Shown here in pieces: positions 42,481 through 52,131 of a DNA stretch of 64,000 nucleotides. A program made the position numbers and the translations under genes. Below the pieces are notes generated by a model. That model searched no databases, was not told where the DNA came from, and saw only the letters and a list, made by a program, of their open reading frames with translations. How positions within the stretch are numbered: the first letter of the stretch is position 1; each line of letters opens with the position of its first letter. Source of the DNA: JAUMBM01 sp964441755 (GTDB taxonomy: Bacteria > Bacteroidota > Bacteroidia > Chitinophagales > Saprospiraceae); contig CAYTVG010000013.1 of NCBI GenBank assembly GCA_964441755.1, forward strand, positions 1-64,000, in the 5' to 3' direction.

Positions 42481-42903
42481 TTATGTGCCCGCAGGGTACT
42501 CAACGAAATTCCTTTCTGTTTCATATAGACGAATTTTTAAAGACAGCGATGAGTTCAGCTTTTTTCGCAACTTCTCATAGATAACGATAGCGATATTTTC
42601 TGCAGAGGGATTTAGCTGGCTGAATTCTTCAGTGTCGAGATTTAAGTTTTTGTGGTCAAAAGGTTCAATTACCTCTTCTTTAATTAAGTCGGAGAGAACT
42701 TTCATATCAATCACATAGCCTGTATCCGCGTCTACGGCTCCTGTAACCTGGACAATCAGTTCATAGTTATGTCCGTGGTAATTGGCGTTGTTACATTTTC
42801 CAAAAATGGCAACATTTTGCTCGTCTGACCAATCAGGGTTGTGCAGACGATGTGCAGCATTGAAATGCTCTTTTCGGAAAACGGAGACTATTTTTGCTTC
42901 CAT
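42481..42903 (-). CDS. queD: 6-carboxytetrahydropterin synthase (QueD/PTPS family)
   Basis: A 140-residue T-fold enzyme. The zinc-binding histidines are seen in FNAAHRL and NANYHGHNYEL, and the catalytic Cys in FGKCNNANYHGH, with a downstream Glu motif near RLYETERNFVEY. It acts on dihydroneopterin triphosphate, the FolE product, in 7-deazaguanine (queuosine) synthesis. Gene order queD-folE supports this. A pterin role (PTPS) is the alternative. Confidence 0.92.
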   Translation of the reverse strand: MEAKIVSVFRKEHFNAAHRLHNPDWSDEQNVAIFGKCNNANYHGHNYELIVQVTGAVDADTGYVIDMKVLSDLIKEEVIEPFDHKNLNLDTEEFSQLNPSAENIAIVIYEKLRKKLNSSLSLKIRLYETERNFVEYPAGT

Positions 42904-43212
42904 TAAAGCTGGTTGTTATGGCTTTTTTAGCGAAGAAACATGCAGTCCGATAAGGGGAATTAGCCCTGCGGAGGTCAAGTTAGCATCGATAAATAAGTGA
43001 AAAGCGTATGGTCTGAACAATTGCAAAGCCAGTATCCGGCACTCAAAAATCACATGTAGCTACTGATGTAAAAGAAACGCTTAGCAGTTACACACATTTG
43101 TAAAACCGAGGGGTATTCAAAAAGTTTAGATTTTTTTCTTTTTCTTTTAGTATAGGCCATGGCTGATATAGCTGCAGCGACACTTGCTGCAAAAAAAATC
43201 CGAGAATTCAAT

Positions 43213-43220
43213 TATCTTTG
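43213..43220 (+). promoter_or_regulatory. TAnnTTTG promoter box for der
   Basis: TATCTTTG, 22 nt before ATG 43243. It lies inside the longer open frame from 43159 and so fixes the start. Confidence 0.6.
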
Positions 43221-43242
43221 TCGTTTTGAAGCAATACATAAC

Positions 43243-44544
43243 ATGAGCAATATTGTTGCAATCATCGGCAGGCCAAACGTGGGAAAATCCACGCTCTTTA
43301 ATCGCCTGATCGGTGAGCGGCAGGCCATCATTGACGATATCAGTGGCGTTACCCGCGATCGCCACTATGGGTCCAGCTACTGGAACGGAAAGACTTTTAC
43401 AGTCATTGATACGGGTGGTTTTGTGCGCGATTCGGAAGACATTTTTGAGAAGGCGATAAGGGCGCAGGTACAGATAGCCATTGAAGAGGCCAATGTGCTG
43501 GTCTTCATGGTAGATGTAACTACGGGACTCACCGATTTGGATGAACAGGTAGCCGACATGCTCAGGCGCGTCAAGAAGCCTGTCTACCTGGTTGTCAATA
43601 AGGTTGATAATTCTCAACGACAACTGGAAGCCAACGAGTTTTGGTCGCTGGGCTTCGAAAATACTTTCTTTCTGTCCTCTATCACTGGCAGTGGTACGGG
43701 CGAGTTACTGGATGCGGTTGTCGAGCATATTGAGGAAAACGACGAAGAGGCACGCGAAATACCGCGCCTGGCCATACTGGGGCAGCCCAACGTAGGCAAG
43801 TCCAGTCTCACCAATGCATTGCTGGGCGAAGAGCGCAACATCGTTACGGATATAGCCGGCACCACCCGGGATGCCATCTACACACACTATAAAAAGTACG
43901 ATAAAGAATTTTTCCTTATCGACACCGCCGGCATGCGCAAGAAGGCCAAGGTAGAAGAGGACCTGGAGTTTTATTCTGTCATGCGTGCCATCAAAGCGCT
44001 GGAAGAGTGTGATGTATGCCTGTTGATGATCGATGCGACCCTGGGCATGGAAGCGCAGGATATGAACATATTCCGCCTGGCACAGCGACGCCACAAAGGT
44101 ATCGTCATTTTGGTAAACAAGTGGGATCTGGTTGAGAAAGAGACCAATACAGCCCGGGATTTCGAACGCGTCATCAGGGAACGCATAGCTCCCTTCACGG
44201 ATGTTCCGATCATCTTTATCTCTGCGCTGGAGAAGCAGCGGATTTACCAGGCGGTAGAGACCGCACTGCAGGTGCATGGCAATCGCTCGCGCAAGGTAAA
44301 AACCTCTGAACTGAACGAGCACATGCAGGCAGCCATTGATCGCTTCCCGCCTCCTGCCTACCGCGGTAATTTCATCAAAATCAAGTATATCACGCAATTG
44401 CCTCTGGCTTATCCGGCCTTTGTGTTCTTCTGTAATCACCCTAAACAGATTCGGGAGGACTACAGGAATTATCTGGAGAACCAGCTTCGCAAGCATTTCG
44501 ATTTTAACGGGGTGCCTATGTCGCTATTTTTCAGACAAAAATAA
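43243..44544 (+). CDS. der: Ribosome biogenesis GTPase Der (EngA)
   Basis: A 433-residue protein with two tandem GTPase domains: P-loops GRPNVGKSTLF (residues about 8-18) and GQPNVGKSSLT (about 180-190), NKVD and NKWD motifs, and a C-terminal KH-like domain. It is needed for 50S subunit assembly. ATG 43243 (MSNIVAIIGRPNVGKS) matches the family start; the upstream extension to 43159 contains the promoter box. Confidence 0.96.
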   Translation: MSNIVAIIGRPNVGKSTLFNRLIGERQAIIDDISGVTRDRHYGSSYWNGKTFTVIDTGGFVRDSEDIFEKAIRAQVQIAIEEANVLVFMVDVTTGLTDLDEQVADMLRRVKKPVYLVVNKVDNSQRQLEANEFWSLGFENTFFLSSITGSGTGELLDAVVEHIEENDEEAREIPRLAILGQPNVGKSSLTNALLGEERNIVTDIAGTTRDAIYTHYKKYDKEFFLIDTAGMRKKAKVEEDLEFYSVMRAIKALEECDVCLLMIDATLGMEAQDMNIFRLAQRRHKGIVILVNKWDLVEKETNTARDFERVIRERIAPFTDVPIIFISALEKQRIYQAVETALQVHGNRSRKVKTSELNEHMQAAIDRFPPPAYRGNFIKIKYITQLPLAYPAFVFFCNHPKQIREDYRNYLENQLRKHFDFNGVPMSLFFRQK

Positions 44545-44625
44545 TGATGTGCCTTACATGCCACCCGGCCAAAGCCAGTGCCGGCGGCTGGCTGTACAAT
44601 GAATACGGGATGATATTTACCCTGC

Positions 44626-45654
44626 ATGACAGAAGCAAACAGATATAAAATCCGAAGCCGTGGCCGCTACGGATATATGGATGAGCGGGCAGCCACAGTG
44701 ATAGAGCCACAGTATCTGGCTGCAGAAGCCTTTGTCAATCGATTTGCCAAGGTGCAGCTGCTTGACTATTGGGTGCACCTTGATTTGTGGGGACGGCCGC
44801 TGCTGAAGCATTTTTTTCGGCAGATTGGCAATTTTGAATCAGGGTTGTCCAGAGTCCTGCTGGCACAGCAATGGGGTTATATAGATGCAAGTGGTGAGCT
44901 GGCTATAGACTGCTTTTTTGATATTGCCTTCGACTTCACTGAAGGAATAGGGGCTGTGGGCATGAAAGGCCGTTACGGGTATATTGATCCCACAGGGCAT
45001 TACGCCATTGATCCCGTCTACGACCATGCCATGCCCTTTTTTGAAGGGATGGCGCCTGTGAAGCTGGGAAGCCAGTACGGGTATATCGACAATGCGGGGC
45101 AATGGCTCATTGAGCCTGCTTTTCAGCTGGCACTGCCATTTACCGGCGCTGCGGCCGTCATCATCAGCAATAATCGCTGGGGTCTTATCAGCCAGCAAGG
45201 TAAGATACTTATCCCGCCGCGCTTGCCTTGGCGGGAAGGGGAGATTCCCGTTCAGTATTACGAAGGGCGTACTGCTATTAAAGTCAATGAACGCTACGGT
45301 TTTCTGGATGAAGACGGAAAGTGGGCTGCTTCACCCGTATTTGAGTGGGTGGGTGATTTTAGTGAGGGTCTTGCCGCTGTTAAAGAAAACGGACGCTATG
45401 GCTACCTCAATCGGGCGGGAGACATCGTCATTCCCTGTACGCTGGAAGGTGCAGGCCTGTTTGTTGGCAGACTGGCACCTGCTAAACGCAATGGACAATG
45501 GGGCTATATCAATACCGATGGCGAATGGCAGATACCTCCTTCTTTCTCTGCTGCTGATACTTTTAGTAACAGACTGGCACGCGTGAGCCTTCCCAACAGC
45601 CAATGGGCCTATATCAACGCGGCCGGCCAAATAGTCTGGGAAGAACGAGGCTGA
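44626..45654 (+). CDS. WG-repeat protein, 342 aa
   Basis: Eight or so WG repeats of about 45 residues are visible, each with a [RQ][YW]GYI[DN] core (GRYGYIDPTGHYAIDP, SQYGYIDNAGQWLIEP, GRYGYLNRAGDIVIP). The first repeat is degenerate (GRYGYMDERAATVIEP). No signal peptide is seen. WG repeats form beta-propeller-like structures of unknown role. It lies 81 nt downstream of der on the same strand and may be read through. Confidence 0.88.
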   Translation: MTEANRYKIRSRGRYGYMDERAATVIEPQYLAAEAFVNRFAKVQLLDYWVHLDLWGRPLLKHFFRQIGNFESGLSRVLLAQQWGYIDASGELAIDCFFDIAFDFTEGIGAVGMKGRYGYIDPTGHYAIDPVYDHAMPFFEGMAPVKLGSQYGYIDNAGQWLIEPAFQLALPFTGAAAVIISNNRWGLISQQGKILIPPRLPWREGEIPVQYYEGRTAIKVNERYGFLDEDGKWAASPVFEWVGDFSEGLAAVKENGRYGYLNRAGDIVIPCTLEGAGLFVGRLAPAKRNGQWGYINTDGEWQIPPSFSAADTFSNRLARVSLPNSQWAYINAAGQIVWEERG

Positions 45655-45710
45655 ATGAGCCTGTCTGCTCTGTAAAATTTTGATTTTTCCAAAAAATACG
45701 GATACATCCT

Positions 45711-45752
45711 TTAGACAGCCTTTGGCGGCCCTGGCCGCCAAAGGCTGTCTAA
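45711..45752. terminator. 20-bp perfect hairpin between convergent genes
   Basis: Arms 45711-45730 and 45733-45752 with only a 2-nt loop (CT). It lies between the WG-repeat gene and the E1 gene and probably terminates both. Confidence 0.8.
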
Positions 45753-45784
45753 GGGTATCTCTGTGAAAGGTGTACTTGCTCAAG

Positions 45785-47791
45785 CTAGTACTGCAGCAGC
45801 TTTTCCACTGCCTTGGTAAAGCGATTGACAGGCATAAATACTTCCCGCTCGATGGTAGGCGAAAAAGGAATCGGTGTATCCAGTCCTCCTACCCGCAGTA
45901 CAGGTGCATCGAGATACTGGAAAAGGTGCTCACTGATGTAAGCTGCTATTTCGCCGCCTATCCCGCCGGTGAGCGTATCTTCATGCAGGACAAGCACACG
46001 ATTGGTCTTTTTGACCGTCTGATCGATGGCAGCATAGTCCAATGGAAGCAATGTGCGCAAGTCCAGAATATCAGCATCAATGCCTTTGGACTCACACAAA
46101 CGCTTGGCCCAATGGACACCCATCCCATACGTAATAATGGACAAGTCCTTACCCTCACTGACCAACAAAGCCTTGCCGATAGGCGTGGTATAGTAGCCCT
46201 CAGGCACTTCAGCGCTGATTTGCCGATAGAGCGCCTTGTGTTCAAAAAACATGACAGGATTGGGATCATCAAAAGCTGCCAGCAGTAAGCCCTTGGCATC
46301 GACCGGATTTGAAGGGAAAACTACCTTCAGACCAGGTGTATGGAAAAACCAGGCCTCATTGCTTTGGCTGTGAAAGGGACCTGCGCCTACCCCCCCGCCG
46401 CTTGGCATCCTGATAACCACATCTGCATTTTGTCCCCAACGATAATGCAGTTTGGCCAGATTATTGACAATTTGGTTGAAGCCACAACTTACAAAATCCG
46501 CAAACTGCATCTCAACCATAGATTTCCACCCTCTCAGGCTAAGTCCCAGGCCAACGCCTACGATAGCACTCTCGCAAAGAGGTGTATTGCGCACGCGATC
46601 AGCACCAAATGCGTCGAGGAATCCTTCTGTAATCTTAAAAGCACCGCCATAGGCAGCAATATCCTGCCCCATAAGTACCAGCTTTTCATGCCGCTGCATG
46701 GCTATCTTGAGGCCGTCGCTGATAGCATCAATATATCGCATTTCGCACTGCCCGGCCTCAGCAGACGGCGGAGCAGGCACCGGCACGAAGGGAGCATACA
46801 CGTCGGCCAACTCCTGTTCCTCTGTTGAATGAGCCTCCGGCTGCGCAAAAGCCACTTCGAGCGCAGTTTCAATTTCCTTTTTAATTCGCTGTTGGTACTT
46901 TTTTTGCAGCGCCTCCGTCAGCAGACCTATCTCTGTCAGGTAGTTGATATAATTCTGTAGCGGATCTTTCTTTTCCCAAATTTCAAAAAGCTCTTTGGGT
47001 ACATACTTGGTACCCGACGCTTCTTCGTGTCCGCGCATGCGAAAGGTCATACACTCCAGCAGGATGGGTTCGGGCTTCTCCCGCATCTCTGCAGCCAGCT
47101 GGCGGATGGTATTAAAAACCTCCAGAATATTATTGCCGTCGATAATCAGGGAACGCATACCATAGCCAGGCCCCTTTTCGGCGATGTTATTGCAGCGATA
47201 CTGTTCGTGTGTTGGTGTCGACAAGCCGTAGCCATTGTTTTCAATCACAAAGATGACCGGTAGTTGCCAGACAGCGGCTGTGTTCAGCGCCTCGTGGAAT
47301 TCACCTTCACTTGTACCCCCTTCTCCGGAGAAAGCAACTGAGATACGCTTGTCACCTGCCAGCCGATTGGCCAGTGCAACGCCTGCGCCCAAAGACAATT
47401 GGGGGCCAAGATGTGAAATCATGCCGACAATATGATGCTCCATTGAGCCAAAGTGGAAGGAGCGATCCCTGCCCTTGGTGTAGCCGGTCAATGTACCCTG
47501 CCATTGGCCAAACAGCCGGTCAAGCGGCATTTCACGGGAAGTAAAAACACCTAAATTGCGATGCAATGTGAAAATGATTTCATCTGGCAACAAAGCACGT
47601 GTGATGCCCACGCTGATGGCCTCCTGCCCAATCCCCGAAAACCATTTGCTCACCTTGCCCTGTCGAAGCAACTTAAGCATTTTCTCTTCAATCATCCGGG
47701 GGCGGAGCAGATGCTCGTACAGATCCAGTAGTTGCTCATCGCTTAAGGAAGCGCGGTCATATTGCATAGCAGAAGGATGGAAAGCCGTCAT
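45785..47791 (-). CDS. 2-oxoacid dehydrogenase E1, fused alpha and beta subunits
   Basis: The 668-residue protein joins a thiamine-diphosphate-binding E1 alpha part (about 20-330; SGEGGTSEGEFHEALN and ENNGYGLSTP form the TPP motif GDG-like/NN) to an E1 beta part (about 345-668; MGQDIAAYGGAFKITEGFLDAFG, HEDTLTGGIGGEIAAYI). Fused E1 of this type is common in Bacteroidota and is usually annotated as the branched-chain 2-oxoacid or a pyruvate-like dehydrogenase; the substrate cannot be fixed from sequence here. E2 and E3 are elsewhere. The promoter at 47823 supports the start ATG 47791. Confidence 0.92.
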   Translation of the reverse strand: MTAFHPSAMQYDRASLSDEQLLDLYEHLLRPRMIEEKMLKLLRQGKVSKWFSGIGQEAISVGITRALLPDEIIFTLHRNLGVFTSREMPLDRLFGQWQGTLTGYTKGRDRSFHFGSMEHHIVGMISHLGPQLSLGAGVALANRLAGDKRISVAFSGEGGTSEGEFHEALNTAAVWQLPVIFVIENNGYGLSTPTHEQYRCNNIAEKGPGYGMRSLIIDGNNILEVFNTIRQLAAEMREKPEPILLECMTFRMRGHEEASGTKYVPKELFEIWEKKDPLQNYINYLTEIGLLTEALQKKYQQRIKKEIETALEVAFAQPEAHSTEEQELADVYAPFVPVPAPPSAEAGQCEMRYIDAISDGLKIAMQRHEKLVLMGQDIAAYGGAFKITEGFLDAFGADRVRNTPLCESAIVGVGLGLSLRGWKSMVEMQFADFVSCGFNQIVNNLAKLHYRWGQNADVVIRMPSGGGVGAGPFHSQSNEAWFFHTPGLKVVFPSNPVDAKGLLLAAFDDPNPVMFFEHKALYRQISAEVPEGYYTTPIGKALLVSEGKDLSIITYGMGVHWAKRLCESKGIDADILDLRTLLPLDYAAIDQTVKKTNRVLVLHEDTLTGGIGGEIAAYISEHLFQYLDAPVLRVGGLDTPIPFSPTIEREVFMPVNRFTKAVEKLLQY

Positions 47792-47822
47792 GAATATTTG
47801 GTTAGGTTCTTCGATTTTACTG

Positions 47823-47853
47823 CAAAGGTAGCACGGTCATGGCTAGTTGCCAA
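47823..47853 (-). promoter_or_regulatory. Promoter of the E1 gene
   Basis: The minus-strand -7 box TACCTTTG (47823-47830) and -33 TTG (47851-47853) are 20 nt apart. The leader is about 25 nt. Confidence 0.65.
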
Positions 47854-47928
47854 CAAAGGAGAGCGGAGAATGAGGCTTCATACCAAAGTAAATCGCACCG
47901 GCAGCACACAGCATAGCAACCTGCTGAA

Positions 47929-47972
47929 CGGGAATGAGTTTTGGTGGCTGAGGCCACCAAAACTCATTCCCG
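47929..47972 (-). terminator. 20-bp perfect hairpin after the PBP1A gene
   Basis: Arms 47929-47948 and 47953-47972, loop TGAG, 38 nt past the stop of PBP1A. The inner arm GAGTTTTGGTGGC is nearly that of the palindrome at 11931-11976. Confidence 0.75.
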
Positions 47973-48009
47973 AAAGGGCTCAATCCATTCAGGATAAAGC
48001 AATGATACT

Positions 48010-50556
48010 CTATTGATTATTCTCTTGTGTCGTTGTATTAATTTTGAAACTATCCCAAAAATCCTGCCGCCGCTTGCGACGCTTCTCCCTGCGGTATGCC
48101 CGATCGGCAAGATCCATGATTCTTGTCTGATAACTGACATCATCCTCATCGGGCTGTCGGGGATTTTCAAGCTGCACACGCTGAATAATTTCGTAAGGAA
48201 TCTGCGAAGGATCGAATCCATTCCCCGCATCATCCTCGTGCAACTGCATATACTCCTCTACTGAAGGCATCACATCCAGATAACCCGGACAGTCGAAGTG
48301 CTCCGCCATCAGATCAGTAGGGGGAGAAAAATAGCCACCCTGCCATACAGACAAAGCCGGATTGCGCATCACTTCCCGCATAAACGAACCCCAGATAGGC
48401 AAAGCTGTGGAAGACGCCTGCCCCTTGTTGAGCGTCCTGAAGTGCACGGACGGCAGCTCAGAACCAACCCACACACCTACCACCAGTCTGGGTGCATATC
48501 CAAGAAACCAACCGTCCGCCTGGTTTTGAGAAGTACCCGTCTTACCTGCAATATTCCCGGCAATGCTGAATTCACCCCCGCGAAGCTTGCTGCCCGTACC
48601 CCGGTCAACAACTATTTGTAGCAGCCGTGTGACTGCATCTGAAACATCTGCATCTAAAACTCTCTGAAAACCGGCAGGATCCGGTCGCCTAAACCGATGA
48701 AGTACCTTGCCATCAGCCGTCTCTATCCTGTCGAGATAGTGTAATTTTGAAGGCCGCAGCCCGCGATTGGCGAAAGTAGCATACATGGTAGTCATCTCAA
48801 TAAGACTGGCATCAATGGCGCCCAGGGCTGTAGCAGGATAGGCAGGTACCCAGCCCTGGTCTACCCCCAGCTGCTTAATCATAGACGCTACATTTTCAAA
48901 ACCCGCCAGTTGAGCAATCGCAACAGCCACCGTGTTGATCGACTTGGCCATAGCGCCGTGTATGGAGTACGCCCCCTCGTAGACACCGTTACTGTTACGG
49001 GGCGTATAATTTTTATAGTCCTGATAGACTACCTGGGTGTCAGGAAAAAACTGACAAGGTTCAATTACCCCCTGCCGAAGAGCCTCCGCGTATACCGCAG
49101 GCTTTATGGTAGAACCCGCAGACCGGCGGGACTTTACGTGATCGTACTGAATAAACCTTTGAGAAATACCCCCGACCCAGGCGCGCACCAAGCCTGTATG
49201 CGGTTCTACGGCCAGCAAACCTGTGTTGAGCAAGGTCAGATAATACTTCAGAGAGTCGGTCGGACTCATAATCGTATCAACAGCCCCCCCATTCCAACTA
49301 AAGATGGTCATTGGAATTTTTTCGTTGAAACGACGGCGAATTCCACTATTGCTGTAGCCATCTTTCTTCATTTGCTTGTAGCGCCCACTATTAACGATAG
49401 CACTTTCCAGGACACTTTCGCCGCCCCAGGCCTCGCGACCCTCCCAATCTTTGTTGAAATTTTTCTGAACGATCGGCATTTGCTCCGCTACAGCTGCCTC
49501 TGCATACTTCTGCGCCCGCGAATCAATGGTCGTGAAAATTTTTAGCCCGTCGGTATACAGATTATAGGGTGTCCCGTCTTTTTTGGTATACTTTTCAAGC
49601 GTTGCCAGCACTTCGAGACGCAAATGCTCACGAAAATGCGTGGCCGTTCCCTCGTTGTGACCCTGTTTTTGATAATCCAGTCTGATAGGCTTGGCCTGCA
49701 ATCTTTTTGCCTCCTCCTCAGACAAATAGCCATACTTGGCCATTTGGCCAAGCACCACATTGCGGCGTTCGCGGGAACGCTCGCTATTGATTCGGGGGTT
49801 GTAAAGCGTGTTGCCCTTCAGCATACCCACGAGCACCGCCGATTCTTCGATTTTGAGATTTTTAGGCTTTTTATTGAAAAAAAGCTTGGAAGCCATTTTG
49901 ATACCAAAGACATTATCACCGAAAGGAACCGTATTGAGGTACAAATTGAGGAGCTCGTCCTTGGTGTATATATTTTCCAGCCGGCGTGCCACGAAGAGCT
50001 CCCGAATCTTATTGGCAGGCAGGTTGAGTACCGGGTAAGATTGTCTGGGATAAAGATTTTTGGCAAGCTGCTGGCTGAGTGTACTCCCCCCGCCTGAAGA
50101 GTCATCCATCAACAGGATGGACTTGACAAGTACCCTTACCCAGGCACGAAGATCTATGCCGCTGTGTTCAAAAAAGCGGGCATCTTCAGTAGCGATGAGT
50201 GCGTCCTTGAGATGCTTGGGGATCTCGTCTTCAGAAGCTACGGATCGGTTTTCTATGAAGTAGGTTCCCAGCAGCTGGCCATCGGCAGAGATAACTTCCG
50301 ACGCCTGGTTGTTGCGGATATTGGCCAGTTCATAATAATTTGGCAATGGGCCGGAGACTCCGAGATAAACTGCGACGACCAGCAGGAACATCATCACAGC
50401 GACCAAACCCGCCCCGGCTATTGCCAAGTGCAGTACCTGTCGCGTCTTTGAACGCCCGGCAAACCACTTATCCCAAATATCGAGCAACCACTGAGCCAAT
50501 TTGCGTGCATTGCCCCAAATAAAATTCACTGCTGGTTTTTTCTTTTTTCTGCTCAT
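48010..50556 (-). CDS. Bifunctional penicillin-binding protein 1A
   Basis: The 848-residue protein has a cytoplasmic basic tail, one transmembrane helix (about 45-65), a GT51 glycosyltransferase domain and a transpeptidase domain. GT51 spans about 75-270, with EDARFFEHSGID holding the catalytic Glu and GGSTLSQQLAKN. The transpeptidase spans about 420-720, with nucleophile Ser in GSTIKPAVY and KTGTSQN as the third motif. It polymerises and cross-links peptidoglycan. A TATCTTTG box at 50819-50826 would give a leader of about 255 nt. Confidence 0.94.
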   Translation of the reverse strand: MSRKKKKPAVNFIWGNARKLAQWLLDIWDKWFAGRSKTRQVLHLAIAGAGLVAVMMFLLVVAVYLGVSGPLPNYYELANIRNNQASEVISADGQLLGTYFIENRSVASEDEIPKHLKDALIATEDARFFEHSGIDLRAWVRVLVKSILLMDDSSGGGSTLSQQLAKNLYPRQSYPVLNLPANKIRELFVARRLENIYTKDELLNLYLNTVPFGDNVFGIKMASKLFFNKKPKNLKIEESAVLVGMLKGNTLYNPRINSERSRERRNVVLGQMAKYGYLSEEEAKRLQAKPIRLDYQKQGHNEGTATHFREHLRLEVLATLEKYTKKDGTPYNLYTDGLKIFTTIDSRAQKYAEAAVAEQMPIVQKNFNKDWEGREAWGGESVLESAIVNSGRYKQMKKDGYSNSGIRRRFNEKIPMTIFSWNGGAVDTIMSPTDSLKYYLTLLNTGLLAVEPHTGLVRAWVGGISQRFIQYDHVKSRRSAGSTIKPAVYAEALRQGVIEPCQFFPDTQVVYQDYKNYTPRNSNGVYEGAYSIHGAMAKSINTVAVAIAQLAGFENVASMIKQLGVDQGWVPAYPATALGAIDASLIEMTTMYATFANRGLRPSKLHYLDRIETADGKVLHRFRRPDPAGFQRVLDADVSDAVTRLLQIVVDRGTGSKLRGGEFSIAGNIAGKTGTSQNQADGWFLGYAPRLVVGVWVGSELPSVHFRTLNKGQASSTALPIWGSFMREVMRNPALSVWQGGYFSPPTDLMAEHFDCPGYLDVMPSVEEYMQLHEDDAGNGFDPSQIPYEIIQRVQLENPRQPDEDDVSYQTRIMDLADRAYRREKRRKRRQDFWDSFKINTTTQENNQ

Positions 50557-50959
50557 AATAAGCGCTTCATCATCTTATCAGTGTGCCCGGCAGTCAGTCC
50601 ACCCTGTATTTGGGGTAAAGGATCTGAAAACCAATCTCAAAGCTCAAAGAGTGCGTCGGATTTTTTCATTAGTCCCAAAACAATGCTTTTCCTGCAGGTT
50701 TTTACCTTATTTTCAGTTACTCTGGTATGTAGGTCTGCTCTTTCAATACGCGGAACCATACTTAACACATAACGCCTTTTGTTGCCGGCAGAAAACACTG
50801 AACACGCTCTAAGCCATACAAAGATAAGAACGATTTTGTTTAAAAACTATTTGTTTTTAAAAAACAAAAACAAATAAATTATTTGTTTTTAATTAATTTG
50901 ATTTCTACCCGGGAATACCCAAACCTAAGCGTTTGTCAGTTCGGACAGATAATAGCGCG
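50557..50959. other. Intergenic region, 403 bp
   Basis: It holds a minus-strand promoter box TATCTTTG (50819-50826) for PBP1A with a long leader, and a T/A-rich hairpin (50848-50876) after the nucleotidyltransferase gene. No other gene is supported. Confidence 0.5.
50848..50876 (-). terminator. A/T-rich hairpin after the nucleotidyltransferase gene
   Basis: TATTTGTTTTT at 50848-50858 pairs with its complement at 50866-50876, 84 nt past the stop at 50960. On the minus strand the surroundings are T-rich. Confidence 0.5.
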
Positions 50960-51988
50960 TCAGGTTGCACTTCCGAAATCGATTTCGGTATTATCACCGA
51001 TGTTGAGACTTTGCTTGATACCTGTGATGGAAGTATCGTTGCCAACGATAGACCTGTGCAGGATAACCTCGCGAATACTGGTATAGTTGCCAATAATTGA
51101 ATCTTTTACGATAGCATTAGACACATGGACATTATTGCCGATGGTTACGTGCGGGCCGATGATCGCATGCGAGATTTTGCAATTTTGGCCGATGCTCACG
51201 GGATGAATAAGAATAGTATTATCGTAAGGACCCGGATCTTCGGTAGCATAACCGACGCGATCCAGGAAGATAGCATTGGTATCGAGGAGAACGGATTTTT
51301 GACCACAGTCAAACCAATTATCCACTGTAAGTGTAGAGAAGCGTATCCCCTGTTCGATCATACGCATGAGCACATCGGTCAGCGGGTATTCTCCGTGGGT
51401 ACTGATCTGCCGAGTGATATTGAAAGTGAGAGCATCGTAGAAGGCTCCTACTTCCCGGATAGCATACACACCGACCATTGCCAGATCTGATTTGGGAATT
51501 TTCGGCTTTTCGACTACACGCCTCACCGTTGTAGGGCTGCCATCGTCTTCCAATTCGACGACTCCAAACTGCCGTGGATCATCTACCCGCTTAACAGCCA
51601 GGCAGGAGTTGGGATGATGGATGATATTGCTGAGCGGAGCATCGATGAGGACGTCCCCAAAAAAAACGACCACCTTTTCTGCCTCGCGCCAGGCATCGCT
51701 GGCAAGCCAAATGGCATGTGCAGAGCCGAGGCGCTCTACCTGTTCTACAAAAGTTGCATTGAGATCCGGGTATGCCTGGTTGACATAGTCCCGAATTTTT
51801 TCCCCCAGGTAACCTATGATGAATACAAAGTCTTCTACACCTACCGATAGTAGCTGGTCAATGATAAACGAAATGATTGGCTTTCCCGCCACAGGTATCA
51901 GCGGCTTGGGCTGGGTGTACGTCAGCGGGCGGAGGCGGGTACCAGCACCTGCTACAGGAATAATCGCCTTAATGGGTGAGGAAGCCAT
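50960..51988 (-). CDS. Sugar-1-phosphate nucleotidyltransferase
   Basis: The 342-residue protein begins with the nucleotidyltransferase signature AGAGTRLRPLTYTQPKPLIPVAGKP (residues about 13-37). After the Rossmann domain (about 1-240) comes a C-terminal left-handed beta-helix of hexapeptide repeats (about 250-340: IGQNCKISHAIIGPHVTIGNNVHVSNAIV). It activates a sugar phosphate for cell-envelope polysaccharide synthesis, as glucose-1-phosphate thymidylyl- or mannose-1-phosphate guanylyltransferases do. The exact substrate is unresolved. Confidence 0.9.
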   Translation of the reverse strand: MASSPIKAIIPVAGAGTRLRPLTYTQPKPLIPVAGKPIISFIIDQLLSVGVEDFVFIIGYLGEKIRDYVNQAYPDLNATFVEQVERLGSAHAIWLASDAWREAEKVVVFFGDVLIDAPLSNIIHHPNSCLAVKRVDDPRQFGVVELEDDGSPTTVRRVVEKPKIPKSDLAMVGVYAIREVGAFYDALTFNITRQISTHGEYPLTDVLMRMIEQGIRFSTLTVDNWFDCGQKSVLLDTNAIFLDRVGYATEDPGPYDNTILIHPVSIGQNCKISHAIIGPHVTIGNNVHVSNAIVKDSIIGNYTSIREVILHRSIVGNDTSITGIKQSLNIGDNTEIDFGSAT

Positions 51989-52131
51989 GGAGTAAAAATT
52001 AATTCAGCCCTAAAGGTACGTTAAAATTGAGAGTTGCTTCGCATGAACCTGCACAGCTTGTTGACAATTAACAGGCTGGTAACACCAGCTGCTTCAAAGT
52101 TGACAAATGCGAGCTGATTCGCTGCTGGCAG

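Noticed and set aside
50637..50759. A 40-codon minus-strand open frame in the PBP1A leader
   Set aside because: No ribosome-binding site, no recognisable product and no coding signal; could be a leader peptide, but nothing supports it.
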